A stretch of DNA of 33,558 nucleotides, taken from assembly GCA_021325215.1 (NCBI GenBank), contig JAJPHO010000130.1, positions 1-33,558 on the forward strand, written 5' to 3'. This DNA comes from Alphaproteobacteria bacterium. GTDB lineage: Bacteria > Pseudomonadota > Alphaproteobacteria > Rhodospirillales > Magnetospirillaceae. The notes beneath the pieces were generated by a model that was given only the letters and a program-made list of their open reading frames with translations, was not told the origin of the DNA and did no database searches. Below are positions 7,952 to 16,527 of this stretch, piece by piece. The position numbers were made by a program, and so were the translations under genes. Within the stretch, counting starts at the first letter, position 1; each line of letters starts with the position of its first letter.

Positions 7952-9355
7952 TCAAGAGATAGGAAGCGCCCAGGCGGAGAGCAAGGGCCTCAATAGCGCC
8001 TCCAGACGGCGCGCGACCGACAGCAGATCCTCGTCGGCGAAACGCTTGCCGACCAACTGCAGCCCGATCGGCAGGCCGCTCGCCGTAAAGCCGGCCGGCA
8101 GGGAAATCACCGGGCATTGCGGCACCATGTTGAACGGCAGCGTCATGTCGAAACCGGCGAAGCGACCGTCCGGAGTGGTGGCGTCATGGTCATAGTCGCT
8201 CTGGTCGGCCGCGGGCGCTTCCTTGGCTAAAGTCGGACAGAGCAGCGCATCGTAGCGCTCGAACAGGCGGGCCAGTCTGCGCCACATCGCCGTGCGCTGG
8301 AATTCGACCTGCTTGATGTCGGTGGCGCTGATCTTGCCGGCGCGCTCGATCATGCCGACCACCAGCGGGTCCATGCGGTCGCGGAACTCCGCCACACGGT
8401 CGCCGAAATAGGCCGACATGAACACGCACCACAGATCGAACCATTGGTCGTTGACGGCGCGGCTCCAACCCAGATCGATTTCCTCGACTTCGGCGCCGGC
8501 TTCGCGCAGCAGGCCGGCGGCGCGGCGGACCGCCTTTTCGATATCGGGTTGGACGGCGTAGTAGCCGAGATCGACCGACAAAGCGAAACGGCGCCCAGCC
8601 AGGCCGCCGCGCCGGGTCCTGGCCAGCGAAAAGGGCAGGGGAAGCGATTGGATGTCTTCGTCGCTCGGACCGGCGGCCACCGCCATGAAGGCCGCGGCGT
8701 CCTCGACCGAGCGGGCCAGGGGGCCGAAATGCGAGATGCTGTCGAACAGGCTGGGCAGGATGGTCATCGGGATGCGGCCGAAGCTCGGCTTCAGCCCGAC
8801 CACGCCGCAGCAGGCGGCGGGAATGCGCACCGAGCCGCCCATGTCGGTGCCCTCGGCGAAGGGCACCACGCCGGTCGCCACCGCGACGCCCGATCCGCCC
8901 GACGAGCCGCCGCTGGTGCGGTCCGGGTTCCACGGATTGCGGGTGATGCCCCAGCGGGGGCTGCGGGTGAAGCTGGAGAAGGCGAATTCCGGCGTCGTCG
9001 TCTTGCCGATCAGGATCGCCCCGGCTTCTTCCAGGCGGCGGATGCACAAGGCGGTTTCGGTGGCGACATGGTCGCCTTCGGTCCACGACCCCAGCGTGGT
9101 CAGATCGCCCTCGGTCGGGGTCAGGTCCTTGGCGGCGAAAGGCACGCCCAGCAGCGGGCGGCCGTCCCGGTTACGGTCGATGGACCGCGCGGTGGCAAGC
9201 GCCTGTTCCTCGCGCAGCAGGACGAAGGGATTGAACCGCTCCTGGATCGCCCGGGCCCGGCTCAGGGATTCCGCCACCACCGTCTCCGCGCTGGCCCGGC
9301 CGTCGCGGATCGCCGCGGCGAGGCGTGGGGCGGGGAGGTCGAGCGGATGGCTCAT
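7952..9355 (-). CDS. amidase-signature family hydrolase
   Basis: A 467-residue amidase. The Ser-cisSer-Lys triad is visible: K76 in PFAAKDLTP, S151 in TSGGSSGGSG and the nucleophile S175 in GTDMGGSVRIPA. Length and motifs fit the amidase-signature family, which includes hydrolases of small amides, aryl amides, carbamates and the GatA subunit. There are no gatB or gatC neighbours and the gene lies in a permease operon, so it is not likely to be GatA. The usual Thr of GTDTGGS is Met here. No signal peptide, so cytoplasmic. The permease gene ends 10 bp upstream, and its stop overlaps this gene's GAGGA ribosome site. The pair suggests import then hydrolysis of an amide compound; the substrate is unknown. 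Confidence 0.9.
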   Translation of the reverse strand: MSHPLDLPAPRLAAAIRDGRASAETVVAESLSRARAIQERFNPFVLLREEQALATARSIDRNRDGRPLLGVPFAAKDLTPTEGDLTTLGSWTEGDHVATETALCIRRLEEAGAILIGKTTTPEFAFSSFTRSPRWGITRNPWNPDRTSGGSSGGSGVAVATGVVPFAEGTDMGGSVRIPAACCGVVGLKPSFGRIPMTILPSLFDSISHFGPLARSVEDAAAFMAVAAGPSDEDIQSLPLPFSLARTRRGGLAGRRFALSVDLGYYAVQPDIEKAVRRAAGLLREAGAEVEEIDLGWSRAVNDQWFDLWCVFMSAYFGDRVAEFRDRMDPLVVGMIERAGKISATDIKQVEFQRTAMWRRLARLFERYDALLCPTLAKEAPAADQSDYDHDATTPDGRFAGFDMTLPFNMVPQCPVISLPAGFTASGLPIGLQLVGKRFADEDLLSVARRLEALLRPLLSAWALPIS

Positions 9356-9365
9356 CCCAGCGTCC

Positions 9366-10727
9366 TCAGGCTGCTTTTCGCCTTATCGCCAGCGCCGCCA
9401 GCACCACCAGCACGGTGACCATGCTCAGCGCCAGCGTGATCTGCTGGTCGGGGATGAAGGCCAGCAGCAGCAGAACGCCGATGATGCCGGCGATCACCGC
9501 ATAGCTGAGCCAGGGAAACAGCCACATCTTCAGCTTCAGCTCGGTGCCCTCGGCCTCCAGGCGGGTGCGTTGGCGGATCTGGGCGAAGGCGATGATCATA
9601 TAGACGAACAGGATGATGTCGCCCGAGGTGCTGGCCAGCAGGGTGAAGATGTCGTCGCGTAGGTAAAGCTGGGCCAGGGCGGCGGCGAAGCCGGCGCCGC
9701 AGCCGATCAGAATGCCGAGGCGCGGCACCTTGTTCTCGCCGGTCTCGGTCAGCGAGCGCGGCGCATGGCCAGCGCAGGCCAGCTCGTAGAGCATGCGCGA
9801 GGTGATATAGAGGCCGGAATTGAGGCAGGACAGCACGGCGGTGATGACGATGACCGACATCACGAGGCTGGAGCCGGGAATGCCGATCACGTCGAGCACG
9901 GCCTTGAAGGGCGACAGACCCGGCGCGATGCCGTCCCAGGGCAGGATGGCGACGATCACCAGCACGCTCAGCACATAGAAGGCCAGGATGCGGAAGGCGA
10001 CCGTGCGGGCGGCGCGGGCGACATTGTTGGCGGGATCGGCGGATTCGGCGGCGGCGATGGTGGCGACTTCGCTGCCCATCATCGAGAAGATCACTACTGG
10101 GATCGCCGCGAACAGCGCGCCGGAGCCGTTGGGGAACAGTCCGCCATGATCGGCGATGTTGGTCGCCGCCTGCGACAGGTCGAAACCGGCGATATAGACG
10201 CCGCCGACCACGATGAAGGCGGCGATAGCCGAGACCTTGATCAGCGAAAACCAGAATTCGACCTCGCCATAGGCCTTGACCGACAGCAAATTGGTGGCGG
10301 TCATCACCAGCACCAGGCCCAGGCCGATGATGCCGACCGGCAGATCGATGCCGATCTCATGCAGCAGCTTGGCGCCCGCGACGGTTTCGGCGCCCACCGT
10401 GAAGACCCAGAAATACCAATAGAGCCAGCCGGTGACGAAGCCGGCCCAGCGGCCCAGCGCCATCGACGAATATTCGACGAAGGAGCCCTTGCCGGGATTG
10501 GCGACCGCCATCTCGCCCAGCATGCGCATGATCAGGAAGACCAGCAGGCCGCAGCCGGCATAGGTCAGGGCGACGCCGGGGCCGCCGATATGGATGGCGC
10601 CGGAGCTGCCGATGAACAGGCCGGCGCCGATGATCCCGCCGAACGAGATCATCGCCACATGGCGCGGCTGCAGCGAATGGGCGAGGCGCGATTGCGCGGC
10701 CGGGGCGGCGGTGGCTTCGGCGTTCAT
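9366..10727 (-). CDS. amino acid permease, APC superfamily (AAT/GabP-like)
   Basis: A 453-residue inner-membrane transporter with about twelve hydrophobic segments. The N-terminal [20 protein letters not shown] is the substrate and sodium/proton-site helix of the AAT branch, and [31 protein letters not shown] is typical of GabP, ProY and AnsP relatives. It should import an amino acid or GABA by proton symport; which one cannot be said. Its ATG overlaps the thiE stop (ATGA), indicating translational coupling, and the amidase follows 10 bp later. gabD lies 4 kb away on the other strand, so a GABA role is possible but not shown. Confidence 0.92.
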   Translation of the reverse strand: MNAEATAAPAAQSRLAHSLQPRHVAMISFGGIIGAGLFIGSSGAIHIGGPGVALTYAGCGLLVFLIMRMLGEMAVANPGKGSFVEYSSMALGRWAGFVTGWLYWYFWVFTVGAETVAGAKLLHEIGIDLPVGIIGLGLVLVMTATNLLSVKAYGEVEFWFSLIKVSAIAAFIVVGGVYIAGFDLSQAATNIADHGGLFPNGSGALFAAIPVVIFSMMGSEVATIAAAESADPANNVARAARTVAFRILAFYVLSVLVIVAILPWDGIAPGLSPFKAVLDVIGIPGSSLVMSVIVITAVLSCLNSGLYITSRMLYELACAGHAPRSLTETGENKVPRLGILIGCGAGFAAALAQLYLRDDIFTLLASTSGDIILFVYMIIAFAQIRQRTRLEAEGTELKLKMWLFPWLSYAVIAGIIGVLLLLAFIPDQQITLALSMVTVLVVLAALAIRRKAA

Positions 10728-11353
10728 GCGGCGAACAGTCTGTTGAAACCGGCGACGGCGGCGGCGGGGCCTTCGGAATGGGTCCAGATCCCGGCCGAGA
10801 CGGCCAGGAAATCGGCGCCGGCCTCGATCAGCGGGCGGGCATTGTCAAGCGTGATGCCGCCGATGGCGACGCAGGGCACTTCCATCATCTCGGTCCACCA
10901 GGACAGCAGCTCGATTTCGGCTTTGGCCGGGGCTTGCTTGGTATTGGTCGGGTAGAAGGCGCCGAACGCCACGTAATCGGCGCCGGCTTCGGCGGCCTCC
11001 ATGGCGAGATGGCGCGAATCGTGACAGGTGACGCCGACGATGCGGTCGCCGCCCAGCGCGGCGCGGGCTTCACCGTAGGACATGTCGCTCTGGCCGACAT
11101 GGGCGCCGTCGCAGCCGGTCTCGAAAGCGAGGTCGGGGCGGTCATTGAGCAGGAAGGCGACGCCGCGGCGCTGCGCCTGGGGCCGCAATTCGTCGACGGC
11201 GCGGCAGATGGTGTCGTCGTCGACTTCCTTGAGGCGCAACTGAACACAGGCGATGTCGCCGCCGTCCAGGGCCTGGGCGAACAGCTTGGAGAAGCCGGTC
11301 AGATCGTCGATGCGCGGCGGGGTGATCAGATAAAGGCGGCAGGCGGAGGAAAT
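10724..11353 (-). CDS. thiE: thiamine-phosphate synthase, apparent ATT start
   Basis: ThiE joins the thiazole phosphate and HMP pyrophosphate to make thiamine phosphate. The core motifs are present: [50 protein letters not shown] and [10 protein letters not shown]. No ATG, GTG or usable TTG lies before the first beta strand (CRLYLITPP) up to an in-frame stop at about 11369-11371; the first TTG, at 11239, would remove the strand and about 38 residues. An ATT at 11351-11353 has a good GAGGTG site 5 bases upstream and gives 209 residues, the normal length. I take ATT as the start. Downstream it overlaps the permease by 4 bp. The product is certain; the start is inferred. Confidence 0.88.
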   Translation of the reverse strand: MSSACRLYLITPPRIDDLTGFSKLFAQALDGGDIACVQLRLKEVDDDTICRAVDELRPQAQRRGVAFLLNDRPDLAFETGCDGAHVGQSDMSYGEARAALGGDRIVGVTCHDSRHLAMEAAEAGADYVAFGAFYPTNTKQAPAKAEIELLSWWTEMMEVPCVAIGGITLDNARPLIEAGADFLAVSAGIWTHSEGPAAAVAGFNRLFAA

Positions 11354-11423
11354 GACGTCACCTCGGGCTTATAGCGGAGTGTTTCAGCCACTATACCCGT
11401 TGGGTGTCCTGACGCCAGAGCTG

Positions 11424-11675
11424 TTAGGCCGTCGTCCGCTCGCGCCGCGCCAGACGCACTTTGACGTCGGCGATCAGGTCGATCAGATGGTCGGATTTGA
11501 TGCCGTCGCTGGCCAGCAGGCGCTGCAGCATGGGGTCGGTCAGCAATTCGACCAGATCCGGCTCCTGGTTGCCGGCGAATCGCGTGCGAATCGGTCGTCG
11601 CTGCAGGAAGAGGGCGGCCTGCTGATTAGCCACCGCAAGCTTGGAATCTGCGGATTTCCCGACGATCGCCGCCAT
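11424..11675 (-). CDS. small protein of unknown function (83 aa)
   Basis: Begins MAAIVGKSADSKLAVANQQ and ends in a charged, probably helical tail (LIDLIADVKVRLARRERTTA). The ATG at 11675 has a near-perfect AAGGGAGG ribosome site and a good promoter 75-103 bp upstream, both arguing that the gene is real. No signal peptide, membrane helix or cysteine. The C-terminal half (LLTDPMLQRLLASDGI...) is regular enough for a small helical domain. I do not recognise the family. It lies 70 bp before thiE on the same strand. Confidence 0.7.
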   Translation of the reverse strand: MAAIVGKSADSKLAVANQQAALFLQRRPIRTRFAGNQEPDLVELLTDPMLQRLLASDGIKSDHLIDLIADVKVRLARRERTTA

Positions 11676-11738
11676 GTTGGCCTCCCTTCCTGCCCACGGT
11701 TGCATCCTGTCGCGGACAGTAGCCGATGTCCCCGTGTG

Positions 11739-11798
11739 TTGGGGGTGAAACTTTAATGGCAAGCGGCCCGGATGTAAATATTTTGCATCGACCCCCAA
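11739..11798 (-). promoter_or_regulatory. promoter of the 83-aa gene, bracketed by an inverted repeat
   Basis: Read on the minus strand, TTTACA (11778-11773) is followed after 17 bp by TAAAGT (11755-11750), a 5/6 plus 4/6 match to sigma-70 boxes, pointing at the 83-aa gene. Perfect 8-bp inverted half-sites TTGGGGGT (11739-11746) and ACCCCCAA (11791-11798) sit on either side, their centres 52 bp apart, about five helical turns. The left copy falls at the predicted transcription start. The arms could be paired operators for a looping repressor, or could pair in RNA read from the upstream gene. Confidence 0.55.
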
Positions 11799-11814
11799 AC
11801 ATATTCACAGGGGA

Positions 11815-12162
11815 TCAGGCCGCGGCAGGCACGACCTCGAGGCGCACGCCGAGCTGGCCGGCGATCTGGGTGAGTTTTTGCGTCAAAGCGGGCGGCCCGG
11901 AAAAGCGCACTTTGTCGGCCCCGGCCTTCAAGGCGGAGAGGGCCAGGCCGACATCGTCGCCGGCGTCGAGCACCGACAGGCAGGCGATCTGCGGATAGGC
12001 GGCGCGCGCCTTGTCGACGATCGCCATGGCATAACCGATGCCGACCGAGCGCAGGCTGGCCCAGGAAAAGAGAAGATGCACCGGCTGGCCCGACGACGCG
12101 TTGCTGGCCAAGGCGCGCAACGCGTCGGCGAGGCTTTCCACCTGAACGGCGGGCGGGTTCAC
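11815..12162 (-). CDS. unknown protein coupled to purS (115 aa)
   Basis: Starts at a GTG that overlaps the purS stop (GTGA), so it is almost certainly translated with purS. The protein is 115 residues with alternating helices and strands: VESLADALRALAS, then PVHLLFSWASLRSVGIGYAMAIVDKARAAYP, a strand CLSVLDAGDDVGLALSALKAGADKVRF and GVRLEVVP. The alternation suggests a small alpha/beta domain. It occupies the place where purQ is usually found after purS, but it has none of the class I glutaminase motifs and is too short. I do not recognise the family. Its C-terminus is followed by the inverted-repeat region. Confidence 0.78.
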   Translation of the reverse strand: MNPPAVQVESLADALRALASNASSGQPVHLLFSWASLRSVGIGYAMAIVDKARAAYPQIACLSVLDAGDDVGLALSALKAGADKVRFSGPPALTQKLTQIAGQLGVRLEVVPAAA

Positions 12163-12401
12163 CCCACCAACTCGACCTGGTAGTTCTCGATCACGGTGTT
12201 GGCGAGCAGGGTCTTGCACATCTGCTCGACGGCGGCCTGGGCGGCGGCCTTATCGGTCTCGGCCAGCTCGATCTCGATGAACTTGCCCTGGCGGACATCC
12301 TTGACGCCGCCGAAGCCGAGGCCGGTCAGAGCGGTCTGGACCGCCTTGCCCTGGGGGTCGAGAACGCCATTCTTCAGAGTGATATGAACACGGGCTTTCA
12401 C
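12159..12401 (-). CDS. purS: phosphoribosylformylglycinamidine synthase, PurS subunit
   Basis: An 80-residue protein, the small subunit that helps PurL and PurQ convert FGAR to FGAM, step four of purine synthesis. [42 protein letters not shown] and [10 protein letters not shown] are diagnostic of PurS. The start is GTG at 12401, which overlaps the purC stop (GTGA). This is the standard alphaproteobacterial purC-purS order, but purQ and purL do not follow. The large and glutaminase subunits must be elsewhere. Confidence 0.95.
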   Translation of the reverse strand: MKARVHITLKNGVLDPQGKAVQTALTGLGFGGVKDVRQGKFIEIELAETDKAAAQAAVEQMCKTLLANTVIENYQVELVG

Positions 12402-13162
12402 TGTACGGTCTCCGGTCCCTTGAAATCGCGCGGACCGCCCTCCGGCAGGATGCCGAGACGGCGGGCCACTTCCTGATAGGCCTCTTCGACGCCGCCGAGA
12501 TCGCGGCGGAAGCGGTCCTTGTCCATCTTCTCGCCCGATTTGATGTCCCACAGACGGCAATTGTCGGGGCTGATCTCGTCGGCGAGGACGATCTGCATCT
12601 CGTCGCCATTATAGAGGCGGCCGAATTCGAGCTTGAAGTCGACGAGGCGGATGCCGACGCCCAAAAAGAGTCCGGTCAGGAAGTCGTTGACGCGCAGCGC
12701 CAGCGCCATCATGTCGTCGAGATCCTGGACGGTGGCCCAGCCGAACGCGGTGACATGCTCTTCCGACACCATCGGGTCGTTGAGCTCGTCGGACTTGTAA
12801 TAATATTCGATGATCGAGCGGGGCAGGGTGGTGCCCTCGGGGATGCCGAAACGCTGGCTCATCGAGCCGGCGGCGACGTTGCGGACCACGATCTCGAGCG
12901 GGATGATCTCGACCTCGCGCACCAGCTGCTCGCGCATGTTCAGGCGGCGGACGAAATGGGTCGGAATGCCGACTTCGCCGAGGCGCAGCATCAGATATTC
13001 GGAGATGCGGTTGTTGAGAACGCCTTTGCCGGTGATGGTGCCCTTCTTCTTATTGTTGAAGGCGGTGGCGTCATCCTTGAAATACTGGACCAGCGTGCCG
13101 GGTTCGGGGCCTTCGAAAAGCACTTTGGCTTTGCCCTCGTAGATCTGCTTGCGTCTGGCCAT
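12398..13162 (-). CDS. purC: SAICAR synthetase
   Basis: Phosphoribosylaminoimidazole-succinocarboxamide synthase: joins aspartate to CAIR with ATP, the step just before PurB. Family motifs are clear: [14 protein letters not shown] at the N-terminus, [43 protein letters not shown] and [15 protein letters not shown]. The length of 254 is normal. ATG 13162 is preferred (conserved [14 protein letters not shown] site 8 bases upstream); an ATG two codons earlier (13168) is possible. A promoter is visible 58-92 bp upstream. It overlaps purS by 4 bp. Confidence 0.96.
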   Translation of the reverse strand: MARRKQIYEGKAKVLFEGPEPGTLVQYFKDDATAFNNKKKGTITGKGVLNNRISEYLMLRLGEVGIPTHFVRRLNMREQLVREVEIIPLEIVVRNVAAGSMSQRFGIPEGTTLPRSIIEYYYKSDELNDPMVSEEHVTAFGWATVQDLDDMMALALRVNDFLTGLFLGVGIRLVDFKLEFGRLYNGDEMQIVLADEISPDNCRLWDIKSGEKMDKDRFRRDLGGVEEAYQEVARRLGILPEGGPRDFKGPETVQ

Positions 13163-13225
13163 GATCATGATCCGGAAAATAGGGAGAGGCGGGTGCGTAA
13201 AACGCCCCCGCCGTCACAGAGGCTC

Positions 13226-13254
13226 CATATAGCAGGGGTGTAGTGCTAGAGCAA
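13226..13254 (-). promoter_or_regulatory. promoter of purC-purS
   Basis: On the minus strand TTGCTC (13254-13249) and TATATG (13231-13226) are separated by 17 bp, and a TGC in front of the -10 gives it an extended character. The -35 overlaps the last codons of the upstream NRDE gene, so purC has its own start rather than depending on read-through. Confidence 0.6.
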
Positions 13255-13992
13255 CACCGGGGAGTACGGCTCGCGGTCCGGCGGCCCGCCCGCGAACAGG
13301 AATTTCGGCTCGATTCCCGAGCGCTGCATCGAGGGGACGGCGATCAGCGCCGAACTGCGGGTGCCGAAGCCACTGTCGAGCTGGAAGGTCAGGCCGGCCT
13401 CGCGGTCGCGCACGCCCTCGGGAACCCGCGATGCCAGCAGGGCCTGCCAGGCGCTCCAGTCGCCGGTTTCGGGATCGGGCAGAGGGGCGGCGCGAAAGCG
13501 GGGCAGGAAGGCGGCGATGCGCGGATCGGCCGGGTCGTTCAGCTCGCCCGCGGTCAGCATCGAGACGCCTTCGGGGATCGGCACGATGCGGATGGTTTCG
13601 CCGTCCGAGCGCAGCCAGAAGGCGTCGCGATTGTCGCCCACCACCAGATTGAACGGCCGATAGGCGCCGGCCTGCAGATGGCCCAGGGCCTCGGCGGCGC
13701 TGACCGCGTCGGCATGGTCGAGCGCCTCGATCACCAGTTCCCCGCGTGAGCGCTTGCCGCTGGCCGGGCCCAGCGTGCCGGTGCGGTTGAGGATGGTGGC
13801 GACCACGCCATGCTCGTTGAGTCCCAGCCACGAGCCCTCGGCCATCTCGTCGAGTCCGCCGACCACGCCCGGCGCCAGCGGCCAGTGATGGCCCGGCGGC
13901 TTCCACGGGCGGCCCGCCATTTCGTCGCGGTTGCCGGCGAGAAGGAACGGCCAGGGCTGGTCGGGGGTTCGGGCGATGACGACTGTGCACAT
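13246..13992 (-). CDS. NRDE/TANGO2-family protein
   Basis: A 248-residue protein starting MCTVVIA and containing the eponymous GNRDE at about residues 19-23, then RPWKPPG, VGGLDE, GSWLGLNEHGVVATILNR and a conserved NLVVGD. This is the family of eukaryotic TANGO2 (Ser-rich/NRDE proteins), linked to heme or lipid handling in animals but without a settled reaction in bacteria. Cys2, exposed after Met removal, fits an N-terminal-nucleophile-type fold. The start is chosen by family conservation; there is no good ribosome site, and an in-frame extension upstream looks non-coding. Function is unknown. Confidence 0.88.
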   Translation of the reverse strand: MCTVVIARTPDQPWPFLLAGNRDEMAGRPWKPPGHHWPLAPGVVGGLDEMAEGSWLGLNEHGVVATILNRTGTLGPASGKRSRGELVIEALDHADAVSAAEALGHLQAGAYRPFNLVVGDNRDAFWLRSDGETIRIVPIPEGVSMLTAGELNDPADPRIAAFLPRFRAAPLPDPETGDWSAWQALLASRVPEGVRDREAGLTFQLDSGFGTRSSALIAVPSMQRSGIEPKFLFAGGPPDREPYSPVLL

Positions 13993-14106
13993 GGTGGAAA
14001 TAGCACTCGGTAAGAGAAGAAGAAGCCTTGCCGCGGCGCACAACAAGTCCGACATTATATCGGGCCTGTCGGGCCTGTCGGGGCTTTTCGTAAGGAGCAT
14101 TTCCCC

Positions 14107-14430
14107 ATGAGCGCATTCGAAGATCGTGAGAAGGCTTTCGAGGCCAAGTTCCAGCTCGATGAAGAGACGGCCTTCAAGGTCAATGCGCGGCGCGACAAGC
14201 TGCTGGGTTTATGGGTTGCGGAACAGATCGGCCTGACCGGGCAGCAGGCCCAGGTCTATGCCCGCAGCGTGGTCTATTCCGACCTGGCCGATTCCCATCA
14301 CGATTCCATGATCGCCAAAGTGAAGGGTGATCTCGAACGGGCCGGTATTCACAAGACCGACAAGGAACTGCGCGCCCGGATGGATGCGCTGCTGGCCGCC
14401 GCCCGGGAAGAGGTCGTCGCCGAGGGCTGA
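14107..14430 (+). CDS. F1F0-ATPase inhibitor zeta subunit (DUF1476)
   Basis: A 107-residue, charged helical protein beginning MSAFEDREKAFEAKFQLDEETAFKV. This is the alphaproteobacterial zeta subunit, which inserts its N-terminus into F1 to block ATP hydrolysis. The pattern RRDKLLGLWVAEQIGLTG, followed by a VYSDLADSHHDSMIAKVKGDL helix, is diagnostic. It has an AAGGAG ribosome site. gabD begins 18 bp later, so the two are probably co-transcribed. It is strong evidence for the alphaproteobacterial origin of the window. Confidence 0.94.
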   Translation: MSAFEDREKAFEAKFQLDEETAFKVNARRDKLLGLWVAEQIGLTGQQAQVYARSVVYSDLADSHHDSMIAKVKGDLERAGIHKTDKELRARMDALLAAAREEVVAEG

Positions 14431-14448
14431 CAGGCCCGGGAGGTTCTT

Positions 14449-15903
14449 ATGCATGTAGAGGTTCACCCCTTTCTTCGCCAGCAGGCTTACATAGGCGGAG
14501 AATGGGTCGATTCCGGATCGGGCAAGACCTTCGCGGTCACCAATCCGGCCACCGGCGAGCTGCTGGCCATGGTCGCAGATTGCGGCGCCGCCGACGCCCG
14601 GCGCGCCATCGACGCGGCTGCAAAAGCCCAGCCCGGCTGGGCTGCCAAGACCGCCAAGGAACGCGGCGCCATCTTGCGGCGCTGGTTCGATCTGATGATG
14701 ACCCATCAGGACGAGCTGGCCGCGCTGATGACCGCCGAGCAGGGCAAGCCGCTTGCCGAGGCCAAGGGCGAGATCGCTTACGGCGCCTCGTTCATCGACT
14801 GGTTCGCGGAAGAGGGCAAGCGCGTCTATGGCGACGTCATCCCGACCTATTCCAACGACCGCCGCGTGCTGGTGCTGAAGCAGCCGGTCGGGGTATGCGC
14901 CTCGATCACGCCGTGGAACTTCCCCAACGCCATGATCGCCCGCAAGGCCGCCCCCGCGCTGGCGGCGGGCTGTGCCCTGGTGGCGCGCCCGTCCGAGCTG
15001 ACGCCTTTGTCGGCGCTGGCCATGGCCGAGCTGGCCCACCGCGCCGGGGTTCCGGCCGGCGTGTTCAGCGTGGTGCCGGGCCTCGACGCGGCCGGAGTCG
15101 GCAAGCTGTTCTGCGAAAGCCCTCAGGTGCGCAAGGTGACCTTCACCGGTTCGACCCAGGTCGGGCGCATCCTGCTGCGCCAATCGGCCGACACCATCAA
15201 GAAATGCTCGATGGAGCTGGGCGGCAACGCGCCCTTCATCGTGTTCGACGATGCCGACCTCGACGAGGCGGTCAAGGGCGCCATCGCCTCGAAATACCGC
15301 AATGCCGGCCAGACCTGCGTCTGCGCCAATCGAATTCTGGTGCAGGACGGCGTTCACGACGCCTTCGCCGGGAAATTCGCCGAGGCGGTCAAGAAGCTCA
15401 CCGTCGGCAACGGCATGGATGAGGGCGTGGTGGTTGGCCCGCTGATCGAGCCCAAGGCGATCGACAAGGTGATGAGCCATGTCGAGGACGCGGTGGCCAA
15501 GGGCGCGCGCCTGGTGACCGGCGGCAAGCGCCATGCGCTGGGCGGCACTTTCTTCGAGCCGACCGTGCTGGCCGACGCGACCCCCGACATGAAGATCTTC
15601 CGCGAGGAGACCTTCGGCCCCGTCGCGCCGCTGTTCCGCTTCAAGACCGAGGAAGAGGCGGTCAAGCTGGCCAACGACACCGAATTCGGCCTGGCGGCCT
15701 ATTTCTATACCCGCGATGTCGGCCGCGTGTTCCGTGTCGGCGAAGCGCTGGAATATGGCCTTGTGGGCGTCAATTCAGGGGTGATTTCGACCGAGGTCGC
15801 CCCCTTCGGCGGCGTCAAGCAATCGGGTCTCGGACGCGAAGGGTCGAAATACGGTATCGACGATTATCTCGAGATCAAGTATCTCTCGGTTGGCGGCATG
15901 TAA
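14449..15903 (+). CDS. gabD: succinate-semialdehyde dehydrogenase, NAD(P)-dependent
   Basis: Oxidises succinic semialdehyde to succinate at the end of GABA breakdown. The 484-residue length and motifs fit GabD: ITPWNFPNAMIARK, FTGSTQVGR, general base E256 in MELGGNAPF, nucleophile C290 in NAGQTCVCANR, and GGVKQSGLGREGSKYG. The CVC pair (C290/C292) is the redox-switch loop known from human SSADH. Position 180 is Arg where most family members have Lys in the KPSE/KPAE cofactor motif. A GGGAGG site precedes the ATG. Other semialdehydes, such as glutarate semialdehyde, cannot be excluded. The sigma factor gene starts 33 bp downstream. Confidence 0.9.
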   Translation: MHVEVHPFLRQQAYIGGEWVDSGSGKTFAVTNPATGELLAMVADCGAADARRAIDAAAKAQPGWAAKTAKERGAILRRWFDLMMTHQDELAALMTAEQGKPLAEAKGEIAYGASFIDWFAEEGKRVYGDVIPTYSNDRRVLVLKQPVGVCASITPWNFPNAMIARKAAPALAAGCALVARPSELTPLSALAMAELAHRAGVPAGVFSVVPGLDAAGVGKLFCESPQVRKVTFTGSTQVGRILLRQSADTIKKCSMELGGNAPFIVFDDADLDEAVKGAIASKYRNAGQTCVCANRILVQDGVHDAFAGKFAEAVKKLTVGNGMDEGVVVGPLIEPKAIDKVMSHVEDAVAKGARLVTGGKRHALGGTFFEPTVLADATPDMKIFREETFGPVAPLFRFKTEEEAVKLANDTEFGLAAYFYTRDVGRVFRVGEALEYGLVGVNSGVISTEVAPFGGVKQSGLGREGSKYGIDDYLEIKYLSVGGM

Positions 15904-15936
15904 ACGATATCAGGGCGCGTTTAGGGGGACCAGTTC

Positions 15937-16527
15937 ATGGTTGGGGATGCTGAACGCGCCCGGCGTGTAGCCTGGGTGGCCAAGGACGTCATGCCCCATG
16001 AGCCGGCGGTGCGCCGCTGGCTGGCGCGCTCGCGCGTGCCGTCCGACCAGATCGACGATTTCATCCAGGAAGCCTATTGCAAGCTGTCGGCGCTGCCCTC
16101 GGTGGACCATATCCAGCGCCCGGATGCCTATTTCTTTCAGACCGTGCGCAGCCTGGTGACCGAGAAAATCCGCCAGTCCCGCATCGTCTCGATAGAAACT
16201 TTTACGGAAATCGACTCGTTGCCCGTCTTATCAGATGATCCGTCGCCGGAGCGCATCGTCGCCGCCCGCCGCGAGCTCGCCGAGGTTTTGCGCCTTCTCG
16301 GCGATTTGCCCGCGCGCTGCCGCCAGGTGGTGAAGATGCGCAAGATCGAGGGATTGTCGCAAAAGGAAATCTCTTTGAGACTGGGCATTACGGAAACCAT
16401 GGTCGAGAACGACGTCGTCAAGGGCATGAGGCTGATTTCGGGCGCGCTGCGCCGGAACGGCACCGCCGACGTCGTCCGCCGGACATTGAGGGTTTATGGG
16501 CAAGCGCGAAACCGCCAACGAGATTGA
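15937..16527 (+). CDS. FecI-like ECF sigma factor
   Basis: A 196-residue extracytoplasmic-function sigma factor. Region 2 covers DDFIQEAYCKLSALPSVDHIQRPDAYFFQTVRSLV (about 40-75). Region 4 holds the helix-turn-helix in LPARCRQVVKMRKIEGLSQKEISLRLGITETMVENDVVKGM (about 125-165). The order and wording fit the FecI group, controlled by a FecR-type anti-sigma. AGGGGGA precedes the ATG. Its last 32 bp overlap fecR, so the two are translationally coupled. The likely target is the receptor gene downstream. Confidence 0.92.
   Translation: MVGDAERARRVAWVAKDVMPHEPAVRRWLARSRVPSDQIDDFIQEAYCKLSALPSVDHIQRPDAYFFQTVRSLVTEKIRQSRIVSIETFTEIDSLPVLSDDPSPERIVAARRELAEVLRLLGDLPARCRQVVKMRKIEGLSQKEISLRLGITETMVENDVVKGMRLISGALRRNGTADVVRRTLRVYGQARNRQRD

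Noticed and set aside
7952-9355. Glutamyl-tRNA amidotransferase subunit A
   Set aside because: The amidase triad is shared, but no gatB or gatC is near and the gene is in an amino-acid permease operon.
11354-11423. TPP riboswitch before thiE
   Set aside because: The 70-bp gap is too short and has neither the CUGAGA nor the ACCUGA element of the THI box.
11815-12162. purQ after purS
   Set aside because: The product is only 115 residues and lacks the glutaminase nucleophile and GGFSYGD-type motifs.
14061-14079. CGGGCCTGT tandem repeat before the ATPase zeta subunit gene
   Set aside because: Two adjacent 9-bp copies only, in GC-rich sequence; it may be a chance slippage product and no regulator is nearby.
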